Source of the DNA: Bradyrhizobium canariense
GTDB lineage: Bacteria > Pseudomonadota > Alphaproteobacteria > Rhizobiales > Xanthobacteraceae
Length of the DNA: 64,000 nucleotides
NCBI RefSeq assembly: GCF_018130465.1
Contig: NZ_JAFCKJ010000007.1
Span: 186,001 to 250,000, forward strand
Reading direction: 5' to 3'
Position numbers and translations under genes: made by a program. The first letter of the stretch is position 1. Each line of letters starts with the position of its first letter. Positions 17,063-25,186 of the stretch are shown here, in pieces. The notes below the pieces were generated by a model, which worked only from the letters and a program-made list of their open reading frames with translations, had not been told where the DNA came from and ran no database searches.

Positions 17063-18415
17063 CTAGCGTTTGACGAAAACCAGATTGCAGGGACGCGCCT
17101 CGTTGCGCTTGCCGGTGCCGCGGGCGCGATCAAACTGCGCATCGACCGTAAACGCGTAAGGCGAGCCGGGCGCGAGATTATTCAGCGTGTACGTGCTCGC
17201 GCCCGTCGTGCCGCGCGCGCTCAAGGTCGTCTTGCCGTCCGCCGGGATCTGGCCGTCGATCTCCAGCCGGTTGACGTTGTTGCCCGGACCCTGCGCCTCG
17301 GCATGAAACACGCCGTTCGTGACGGTGGCGAGCAGGGGCCTGGTGAAGCCCTGCGCCTTGCCGGAGGCCAGGCAGTTCAACGTCACGTCCCAGTTGCCGT
17401 CATAATCCTTGCTGCCGCCGGTCCGGCCGTTGCCTGGAGGCGCCAGCGCCACCTTCTGTTTCAGGCCTTCAATTCGCGCCTTGGCAAGGGTGGCGAAGAT
17501 GCAATTGGGGAATCTCGCGAGATGATCCTCGAAAGCACCCAGCGTGCCGATGCCGTCAGCGGCCTTCCAATGCGCTTCTGCTGCCGCGCAAGGGTCAGCC
17601 CGGGGCGCGGCTTGCGGCGCCGCCGGCGCCACCGTGACCGACACCGGCCCGTTCAGATAGAACTTGCCGATGATCGACAGCGACAGCTCCGGGAGCTGGG
17701 TCTTGCCGCTGGAATCGTAGACGTCGCTGCTGATGTCGCGAAAGACCTCGCCGATCTCCTGTGGCTCCTCGATGTGCTTCAGGAACGCCGTCGTATAGGG
17801 GCTGTTGCGGCCGCTGCCGTCGGCCGCGGTCTGCCCGGACTGGGTTGAGAACGACACAATCGTGCCGCGCGGTGCTTCGACTTTCGACAAGCCCCGCCCG
17901 ATCGAGGCGCCGCGCGTCGCAGAGCGCTTCAGCATGTCGGCCAGCGGATTGTCGCGGCAGGAATCGAGGATAAGGATGCGCAGGTTCTTGGCCTGCTGCA
18001 GATCGTTCACGATGTCGTCGACCCTCACGAAGCGCTTCAGGTCGGCTTCGTCGCTCAGCACGGCGTCGACAGGCATCAGATAGTTCACGCCGTTGTACTG
18101 CATCGCATGGCCGCTGTAGTAGAACATGGCGACGTCGGCTTTGCTCGCGGCGCGCGCGAAGCGGATGGTCAGGTCCTGCATGTCGGCCTGGCGCAGGTCG
18201 ATGCCCTGGAGCACCTCGAAGCCGCTGCGCTTGAGCGAGGCGGCGACGTCTTCGGCATCGTGAGACGGATTGGGAAGCTGCGCCGTACTGGCATAGGCGC
18301 CGTTGCCGATCACCAGCGCGACCCGCGTTTCCGCCGATGCAGGCTCAGGGCACAGCCACCAGGCGAGGAGGGCGAGGCAGAGTTTGGCGAGGCAAAATCT
18401 GGAAAAAGCACGCAT
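17063..18415 (-). CDS. exported caspase-family (C14) protein
   Basis: 450 residues. A signal peptide (MRAFSRFCLAKLCLALLAWW, cleavage near ASA) is followed by a caspase p20-like domain (about 30-255): RVALVIGNGAYAS, DAEDVAASLKRSGFEV, MFYYSGHAMQYNGVNYLMPVDA with His103, LRILILDSCRDNP with Cys153. Both catalytic residues are present, so it could be an active periplasmic metacaspase/paracaspase-like peptidase. After a Pro/Ala linker, a short helical repeat-like region and a C-terminal beta-rich portion of unknown type follow (about 340-450). It is convergent with the broken aldehyde dehydrogenase, leaving 18 bases between stops. A GGAAGG SD precedes the ATG. Confidence 0.88.
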   Translation of the reverse strand: MRAFSRFCLAKLCLALLAWWLCPEPASAETRVALVIGNGAYASTAQLPNPSHDAEDVAASLKRSGFEVLQGIDLRQADMQDLTIRFARAASKADVAMFYYSGHAMQYNGVNYLMPVDAVLSDEADLKRFVRVDDIVNDLQQAKNLRILILDSCRDNPLADMLKRSATRGASIGRGLSKVEAPRGTIVSFSTQSGQTAADGSGRNSPYTTAFLKHIEEPQEIGEVFRDISSDVYDSSGKTQLPELSLSIIGKFYLNGPVSVTVAPAAPQAAPRADPCAAAEAHWKAADGIGTLGAFEDHLARFPNCIFATLAKARIEGLKQKVALAPPGNGRTGGSKDYDGNWDVTLNCLASGKAQGFTRPLLATVTNGVFHAEAQGPGNNVNRLEIDGQIPADGKTTLSARGTTGASTYTLNNLAPGSPYAFTVDAQFDRARGTGKRNEARPCNLVFVKR

Positions 18416-18526
18416 GAATGCCTTCCAAGGAAATGTCGAAAAATATCCCTCCAGATTAGCGCATGCCGCGCCGACATCAATGCCCTGCCTGAGAAAACGC
18501 TCAGATTTCGCGGCCGTGGCATCCTG

Positions 18527-19165
18527 TCACGCCGGGCTCGCCGCCACGGTTTTGCGTAGCGCCATCTCGGTCGCGATCGCCTCCCGCACTGCGGGGCGCG
18601 CCTGCATGCGCGCGAGATAGGCCGACAACGATGGCCATTGCGCGACGTCGACGCCTGCGGGACGGAGCAGCAGTAAAGCCCAGGTGAGGTGGGCATCCGC
18701 GACGGTGAAGCTGTTGCCGACGAGGAATTCGCGGTCCGCCAGATGCGTGGCAGGCATCGATAATGTCTGCGTGATCCTTGCACGTGGCTTGGCGAGAGAG
18801 GCGTCGTCCTCGTACCAGAAGGTCGGAAACAGGAACGCCTTGTGGATCTCGGCCCCGATGAAGCTGAGCCATTCCTGGAGCCGATAGCGGTCGGGATCCC
18901 CGAACGCGGGTGCAAGCCCCGCCTCCGGCTTCACATCGGCAATGTATTGCAGCACCGCCGCGCTTTCGGTCAGCCGTTCGCCATTTTCCAGCACCAGGAC
19001 CGGCACCGCGCCCTTCGGCGAAACGCCGAGGAAATCGCTGCCGTCGTCCACGACCTGCTTGGTCCGGAGATGGACCAGATGATAGCGCGCGTCGAGGCCC
19101 GCTTCGATCAGCGCGATGCGGCTCGCGAGCGAGCAGGCCATCGGGGAGAAATAGAGTTGCAGCAT
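18527..19165 (-). CDS. glutathione S-transferase family protein
   Basis: 212 residues with the GST two-domain layout: thioredoxin-like N-terminal domain (LQLYFSPMACSLASRIALIEAG, then GAVPVLVLENGERLTESAAVLQYIAD with the conserved cis-Pro and the Glu-Ser glutathione-binding pair) and an all-helical C-terminal domain (LVGNSFTVADAHLTWALLLL). The Pro-Met-Ala-Cys-Ser start resembles the beta-class, where the cysteine replaces the catalytic Tyr/Ser. It lies 13 bases after the isochorismatase-type gene and shares its operon, opposite a LysR gene. Confidence 0.9.
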   Translation of the reverse strand: MLQLYFSPMACSLASRIALIEAGLDARYHLVHLRTKQVVDDGSDFLGVSPKGAVPVLVLENGERLTESAAVLQYIADVKPEAGLAPAFGDPDRYRLQEWLSFIGAEIHKAFLFPTFWYEDDASLAKPRARITQTLSMPATHLADREFLVGNSFTVADAHLTWALLLLRPAGVDVAQWPSLSAYLARMQARPAVREAIATEMALRKTVAASPA

Positions 19166-19178
19166 CGCCCACGCTCCC

Positions 19179-19772
19179 TCAGGTCAGCGCCTCGGTCTGC
19201 GCGATGATCGCAAACCGGTCCGACAATTCGGCCAGGGCGACCTCGTGAATGGTCCTTGCGGAGAGCGCTCCGCCGCGGCCGTCGGGAAGATCGCGTGTGG
19301 CGCAGGCATCGGCTGCGATCGTCGTGCGCAGGCCGAGGTCGAGCGCGGCGCGGGCGGTCGAGCTGATGCACATATGGGTCATGAAACCGGCCAGCACGAT
19401 GTTCGTGCGTCCGGTTGCGGCCAGCCGGACCTGCAGGTCGGTGCCAGCAAAAGCGTTCGGCAGCGCCTTTTCGATCACGGCTTCGCTGGCGAGCGGCGCC
19501 AGGTTCCTGACGATCGCGCCGCGGGCGGCCTCGCGGTCGAACAGGCTGCCCGCACGCCCCTTGTGCGCGATATGGAAGATCGCAGCGCCGCTCGCCCTCG
19601 CGCGGGCGAGCAAGCGCGCGGCGGCGGCGATCGCGGGCTCCGCATCCGGCAAGGCGAGCGGGCCGGCGCAATATTCGTTCTGGATGTCGATCAGCACGAG
19701 GCAGGAATCGGCGAGCCTGGGCGGATTGAGATCGGCGCCTGACAGTTCAAGCAGGGTTTTTGGGGCGGTCAT
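19179..19772 (-). CDS. isochorismatase-like cysteine hydrolase
   Basis: 197 residues. Catalytic triad candidates of the isochorismatase/nicotinamidase superfamily are present: Asp in CLVLIDIQNEY, Lys in VIEKALPNAFAGTDL, Cys in AGFMTHMCISSTARAAL. Members hydrolyse amides such as nicotinamide, ureido acids or N-carbamoyl compounds; this one cannot be assigned further. Start ATG at 19772 has GGAAGG upstream; longer in-frame sequence reaches the divergent operator and is unlikely to be translated. It is first in a two-gene operon with the GST. Confidence 0.87.
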   Translation of the reverse strand: MTAPKTLLELSGADLNPPRLADSCLVLIDIQNEYCAGPLALPDAEPAIAAAARLLARARASGAAIFHIAHKGRAGSLFDREAARGAIVRNLAPLASEAVIEKALPNAFAGTDLQVRLAATGRTNIVLAGFMTHMCISSTARAALDLGLRTTIAADACATRDLPDGRGGALSARTIHEVALAELSDRFAIIAQTEALT

Positions 19773-19837
19773 GCGGATCGGGCCTTCCTGGGGAATATCG
19801 GATGGCGCGACACTAGCGCGGTAGCGGCCTGCCAATG

Positions 19838-19875
19838 TGCAGGACTATTGCAGCATATGGCTGCAGATTTGCAGG
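19838..19875. promoter_or_regulatory. LysR-type operator: TGCAG box array with central palindrome
   Basis: TGCAGC-ATATG-GCTGCA (19849-19865) is a perfect 17-bp dyad, flanked by further TGCAGG boxes at 19838-19843 and 19870-19875. It lies between the divergent hydrolase-GST operon (start 19772) and the LysR gene (start 19905), as expected for a LysR recognition/activation region. Confidence 0.65.
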
Positions 19876-19904
19876 AGCCGGTCGTGCCTGCTAGGCTCGT
19901 CGCC

Positions 19905-20738
19905 ATGAACTGGGACGATCTGCGCATCATCGCCGCGGTAAGGGACGAAGGCACCTATGCCGCCGCCAGCGCGCGGCTGCGCATCGACGAGACTACCGTC
20001 GGCCGCAGGCTCGCGCGCATCCAGCGCGATCTCGGCGTGCCGCTGTTCGATGCGGTGGACGGCCTGCGTCGGCCGACGCGGAGTTGCGAGGCGGTGCTGG
20101 CGCATGTCGAGGCGATGGCCGCACATGCCGCCGAGATCGGTCGCGTCGGCGAGAGTTTGGCAGGCCCGGTGGGACGCCTGCGTATCGCCTCCACCAACAC
20201 CGTCGCCGAGGAGGTTCTGTCGCCGCGCGCAAGCGACTTCCTGCGCGCCAATCCCGGCCTGACGCTGCAATTCCTCACCTCGAGCGAGAACGTCAAGTTT
20301 TCGCGCTGGGAAGCCGATCTCGCGATCCGGCTGCGCAAGCCCGACAAGGGCGACTTCGCGATCTCCAGGCTCGGTGACGTCAAGCTCTATTATTTCGAGC
20401 CTGTTGCGACCGAGGGCGAGCCGGTGCTGTGCGCCTATCCGGACGAACTCGGTGCCATTCCCGAGATGCAATTCCTGCGTATGAAGCAAGCCCACGCGCG
20501 CTGTGTCACCGACAACGTTCGCGTCATCCGTAACCTGATCCGCGCGCATCAGGCCGCCGGCGTGTTGCCGGAGCATGTCTGCGCGGACTTGCTCGGCGAT
20601 CGCCGCCTGCGCGCCACACTGCTGCCTGGGCGCCGCGACGTCTGGCTGCTGGTGCAGAACCACCTCAAGCGCGATCCGGCGACGCGGCTCACCATCGAAT
20701 GGATCCGCCGCTGCTTCAGCGATCTCGCGCGCGGCTGA
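19905..20738 (+). CDS. LysR family transcriptional regulator
   Basis: 277 residues. The N-terminal winged helix (WDDLRIIAAVRDEGTYAAASARLRIDETTVGRRLARIQRDLGVPLFDAVDG) is LysR-like, and the C-terminal effector domain begins at GRLRIASTNTVAEEVL. This subfamily has a short effector domain and the DETTVGRRL recognition helix. ATG at 19905 was chosen because it begins the HTH; upstream in-frame sequence overlaps the operator. It probably controls the divergent hydrolase-GST pair and itself. Confidence 0.88.
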   Translation: MNWDDLRIIAAVRDEGTYAAASARLRIDETTVGRRLARIQRDLGVPLFDAVDGLRRPTRSCEAVLAHVEAMAAHAAEIGRVGESLAGPVGRLRIASTNTVAEEVLSPRASDFLRANPGLTLQFLTSSENVKFSRWEADLAIRLRKPDKGDFAISRLGDVKLYYFEPVATEGEPVLCAYPDELGAIPEMQFLRMKQAHARCVTDNVRVIRNLIRAHQAAGVLPEHVCADLLGDRRLRATLLPGRRDVWLLVQNHLKRDPATRLTIEWIRRCFSDLARG

Positions 20739-20846
20739 TTGCGGGCGTGAACGCGATCCGCGCGCGGCGCGACCAAGTTATGGGATTGCGCGCGCGCAAA
20801 GGTTGCGTAATCTCGCGACGACCACGGGCTTGATCAGGGCAGGCGC

Positions 20847-21593
20847 ATGACCACTCTCCAGGAAGCCATCCACCCGCAGGCCAAATCGCGGGAATGGAAG
20901 GCGGTCGTCATCCTGATTCTCCTGATCCCGGTGCTGTGGTCACCGCCGTTCCTGTTTCGCATCTTCCTGTTCCAGCCGTTCAACATCCCGTCCGGCTCGA
21001 TGACGCCGACGCTGGTCGTCGGCGACTACGTCTTTGCCGCAAAATATGCCTATGGCTATGGCCGCTATTCGTTTCCTTTCGCGCCGTCATGGATCTCGGG
21101 CCGGATCCTTGCCGCCGAGCCCGAGTATGGCGACGTCGTCGTGTTCCGGACGCCAAGGGACACCTTGGTCGACTATGTCAAGCGCGTGGTCGGACTGCCC
21201 GGTGATCGCATCCAGATGCGGCAGGGCCAACTCATCCTCAACGACCGCCCGATGACACGCGTTGCCCTGAAGGCGGTGATTGCCGGCTCCACCTGCGGCG
21301 TGGATGACGGTGCGAAGGCCAAGCGCTGGCGCGAGACGCTGCCGAACGGCGCGTCCTACGTCACGCAGGACTGCGTCGACAACGGCTACTATGACAACAC
21401 TGATGTCTACACCGTGCCGCCGGGCCACTTCTTCGTGCTCGGCGACAATCGCGACAACTCGAGCGACAGCCGCGTGATGTCGTCGATCGGATTCGTGCCG
21501 ATGGACAATCTGGTCGGCAGGATGACGCGGATATTCTGGTCGCTCGACCAACACGGCGAGCCGCACATGGAGCGGCTCGGGAAGGTGTGGTGA
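20847..21593 (+). CDS. lepB: signal peptidase I
   Basis: 248 residues. One N-terminal membrane helix (AVVILILLIPVLWSPPFLFRIFLF) precedes the catalytic serine box FNIPSGSMTPTLVVGDYVF, the lysine box GDVVVFRTPRDTLVDYVKRVVGLPGDRI and the conserved HFFVLGDNRDNSSDSRVM. All active-site elements are intact. It removes signal peptides from secreted preproteins at the periplasmic face. It stands alone, without lepA, rnc or era beside it, so it may be a second signal peptidase in this genome. Confidence 0.93.
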   Translation: MTTLQEAIHPQAKSREWKAVVILILLIPVLWSPPFLFRIFLFQPFNIPSGSMTPTLVVGDYVFAAKYAYGYGRYSFPFAPSWISGRILAAEPEYGDVVVFRTPRDTLVDYVKRVVGLPGDRIQMRQGQLILNDRPMTRVALKAVIAGSTCGVDDGAKAKRWRETLPNGASYVTQDCVDNGYYDNTDVYTVPPGHFFVLGDNRDNSSDSRVMSSIGFVPMDNLVGRMTRIFWSLDQHGEPHMERLGKVW

Positions 21594-21602
21594 GGCCCCA
21601 CT

Positions 21603-21642
21603 GTCATTCCGGGCCCGGCGCTGCGCGCCGCTCCGGAATGAC
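21603..21642. repeat. palindromic intergenic repeat (REP-like)
   Basis: GTCATTCCGG (21603-21612) and CCGGAATGAC (21633-21642) are perfect inverted arms around a GC-rich core that also pairs internally. A related element lies at 37788-37825. This is a dispersed extragenic palindrome typical of Bradyrhizobium. Confidence 0.75.
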
Positions 21643-21655
21643 GAACGGAGAAAGC

Positions 21656-21683
21656 AAAAACCCCGGCATCGCTGCCGGGGTTT
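21656..21683. terminator. bidirectional terminator between lepB and groEL
   Basis: CCCCGGCA (21661-21668) and TGCCGGGG (21673-21680) form an 8-bp perfect stem with a 4-base loop, bordered by AAAAA on the left and TTT on the right. It can terminate the convergent lepB and groEL transcripts. Confidence 0.85.
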
Positions 21684-21713
21684 CGCATTTCGTATTGTGC
21701 CTGAGTGGCTGGA

Positions 21714-23366
<1,653 letters not shown>

Positions 23367-23397
23367 TTAGGTGTTTGGCTGGGTGAGAGAGGGGCTC

Positions 23398-23712
23398 TTA
23401 GGCCGCCTTCTTCTTGGAAGCGGGGACGTCGAGGACGCCCATGATGTCGCTTTCCTTCATGATCAGCAGATCGACGTTGTCGATCTTGACCTCAGTGCCG
23501 GACCACTTGCCGAACAGGACGCGGTCGCCGACCTTCAGGTCGATCGGGATCAGCTTGCCTGCTTCGTCGCGGCCACCCGGGCCCACGGCGACGATTTCGC
23601 CCTGCGAGGGCTTTTCCTTGGCCGTGTCGGGAATGATGATGCCGCCAGCGGTCTTCTCTTCTGCGTCGATGCGCTTGACCACGACGCGGTCGTGAAGCGG
23701 ACGGAATTTCAT
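23398..23712 (-). CDS. groES: co-chaperonin GroES (Hsp10)
   Basis: 104 residues. [46 protein letters not shown] is the classic GroES opening with the mobile loop, followed by [30 protein letters not shown]. Forms the heptameric lid of GroEL. First gene of the operon; AGGAG precedes the ATG. The last residues (PASKKKAA) are a lysine-rich extension common in alphaproteobacterial copies. Confidence 0.97.
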   Translation of the reverse strand: MKFRPLHDRVVVKRIDAEEKTAGGIIIPDTAKEKPSQGEIVAVGPGGRDEAGKLIPIDLKVGDRVLFGKWSGTEVKIDNVDLLIMKESDIMGVLDVPASKKKAA

Positions 23713-23755
23713 GCAGTTCTCCTAAGCTGTTGCACGAGTTGGGAATTTTGGGTTG

Positions 23756-23782
23756 TTAGCAATCTGCGCTCGCGAGTGCCAG
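23756..23782. promoter_or_regulatory. CIRCE-like HrcA operator upstream of groESL
   Basis: TTAGCAATC (23756-23764), nine bases, GAGTGCCAG (23774-23782). The consensus is TTAGCACTC-N9-GAGTGCTAA, so there is one mismatch on the left and two on the right, with exact spacing. It lies 44 bases upstream of groES and just after the predicted transcription start. Confidence 0.75.
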
Positions 23783-23795
23783 CACAGGCATAGCT

Positions 23796-23824
23796 CAGAT
23801 AGGGCAGGATTTTGGCGGGAGCAA
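23796..23824 (-). promoter_or_regulatory. putative sigma-70-type promoter of groESL
   Basis: On the minus strand TTGCTC (23824-23819) and TATCTG (23801-23796) are separated by 17 bases. Transcription would begin near 23789, directly before the CIRCE-like element, the standard arrangement for HrcA repression. Confidence 0.5.
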
Positions 23825-24088
23825 GGGCTTGTAGCAGAAAAATAGCACTCGGAAGCGCCGCCTGCCAAAATCTCTTGCCATCGTTAATCGCGGTTGGCGT
23901 CCGTATTAGCACGGGGCCGCATCTGCTGCTAACGCATTGAATTTCAACAGCTTGTTAAACTTTTAGGCTTGAGATGGATTATCAGTTTGCGTCACATTTC
24001 ACTCATGTGAGCGCATCTCCACCGGGTGGCTCGTAGGGCGTACCGGAAAGCCACCCCTTGAATATGCGCTCCTGCAAAGGAGGTTGGC
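23825..24088. other. intergenic region with structured leader at its right end
   Basis: No coding sequence is evident. The left half is the upstream flank of the groESL promoter and is relatively AT-rich around 23930-23990. The right end (24009-24071) holds two nested 8-bp inverted repeats in the leader of the Usg-like gene. Confidence 0.5.
24009..24071 (+). promoter_or_regulatory. nested inverted repeats in the 5' leader of the Usg-like gene
   Basis: Outer arms GAGCGCAT (24009-24016) and ATGCGCTC (24064-24071); inner arms GGGTGGCT (24024-24031) and AGCCACCC (24049-24056); all pairings perfect, separated by symmetrical 7-base internal loops and a 17-base apical loop. It ends eight bases before the AGGAGG at 24079-24084. 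No T run follows, so it is not a standard terminator. Confidence 0.55.
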
Positions 24089-24376
24089 ATGGTCTCGCGG
24101 GTTGGGGTTGTTTCCGACGACTTCCGGAAACAGGTGCTGGGTTACGGGCTGACGACGGCCGAAATTCTCTACCGGATGCCGGATCATCGCTCGCTGCTCC
24201 AGACCTATGTCTGGCAGAACTACGACATGTTTCCGAAGTTTCCAGCGCTGACGGATTTCCTGGCGTTCTGGCAGCAGAAGCTCGACGGCCCGCTGTTCTC
24301 GGTGACGGTCGCGCATTCCAAGCTGATCAAGCCGGCCGAGCTGCGCGCGGTGGACGGCGTGTTCCGGCTGCATTGA
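24089..24376 (+). CDS. usg: Usg-family small protein
   Basis: 95 residues. The segment YGLTTAEILYRMPDHRSLLQTYVWQNYDMFPKFPALTDFLAFWQQKLDGPLFSVTVAHSKLIKP matches my recollection of the alphaproteobacterial Usg family (named for its position near trp genes in some species; function unknown). It is soluble, with no membrane segment or signal peptide. A strong AGGAGG precedes the ATG. Its leader contains a conspicuous nested hairpin. No tryptophan gene is nearby. Confidence 0.8.
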   Translation: MVSRVGVVSDDFRKQVLGYGLTTAEILYRMPDHRSLLQTYVWQNYDMFPKFPALTDFLAFWQQKLDGPLFSVTVAHSKLIKPAELRAVDGVFRLH

Positions 24377-24392
24377 AGGCAAGCGCCGGTCT

Positions 24393-24494
24393 CGTAGGGT
24401 GGGCAAAGGCGCGCGCGCTTCGCGCGCCGTGCCCACCATCTCTCGACAATCGAATTTGACGATGATGGGCACGCTCCGCTTTGCCCACCCTACG
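24393..24494. repeat. large nested palindromic repeat
   Basis: Outer arms of 16 bases (24393-24408 and 24479-24494, CGTAGGGTGGGCAAAG and its complement) are perfect. An inner pair (24429-24440 and 24461-24472) matches with one mismatch. The CGTAGGGTGGGCAAAG...GTGCCCACC pattern resembles dispersed repeats I associate with Bradyrhizobium genomes. Confidence 0.75.
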
Positions 24495-24543
24495 AAGCTC
24501 GTTCCGTGCTAGCGTCTCCCCCCAACAACAGGGGAGGCCGCCC

Positions 24544-25071
24544 ATGGCCAAGAAGGCAAAATCGCGCAGCGCAGCGCAAGCTGCGGTGAAAAAGCGGAGT
24601 GGAGCCAAGGCCGCGACCAGATCAGTGGCGCGCAAGGCGGTGAAGGCGAAAGCGCGCACTGTCACCTCGAAAAAGCCCGCCCGTCCCAAGCAGCGCATCG
24701 CCATCAGCCATCACCGCGAGGAAGACTTCAAGGCCGACGGTCTGCGCACCTACGCGAAGTATCGCGATCTCGGCATCGCCGCCGCGAGCCACGGCCTCGC
24801 GCAAGCGCACGTGATCCGGCTGCAAGGCCCCTGCAATCCGGACGAGGTGTCGAAGCTGCACTTCCACGACGTCGAATTCCAGATGGTCTACGTGCTCAAG
24901 GGCTGGGTGAAGACCTATATGGACGGAGAGGGCGAGACGCTGATGAAAGAAGGCAGCGCCTGGACCCAGCCGCCGAAGATCAAGCACATGATCTTGGACT
25001 ATTCGGACGACGTCGAGCTGCTGGAGGTGATCCTGCCGGCGGAGTTCAGGACGGTGGAGTTGAAGGCGTAG
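24544..25071 (+). CDS. cupin-fold protein with a lysine/alanine-rich N-terminal tail
   Basis: 175 residues. The first 50 are Lys/Ala/Arg-rich (AKKAKSRSAAQAAVKKRSG, then RKAVKAKARTVTSKKPARPK), resembling histone H1-like tails and probably disordered. The remainder looks like a single cupin domain: VSKLHFHDVEFQMVYVLKGWVKTYMDGEGETLMKEGSAWTQPPKIKHMILDYSDDVELLEVILPAEF, with a possible metal site formed by His of LHFHDVEFQ and His of IKHMIL. Function is unknown. GGGGAGG precedes the ATG. The basic tail may bind nucleic acid. Confidence 0.75.
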   Translation: MAKKAKSRSAAQAAVKKRSGAKAATRSVARKAVKAKARTVTSKKPARPKQRIAISHHREEDFKADGLRTYAKYRDLGIAAASHGLAQAHVIRLQGPCNPDEVSKLHFHDVEFQMVYVLKGWVKTYMDGEGETLMKEGSAWTQPPKIKHMILDYSDDVELLEVILPAEFRTVELKA

Positions 25072-25186
25072 GCTGTTTCGTCGCCATTGCGAAAGCAGCT
25101 TTCGCGACGAAGCAATCCAGAGCGCTTCTCACGGGCGGCCTTCGATCGCCTCGCAGCTCCAAAAGGTCGGGCCATTGAGGAGGAGA

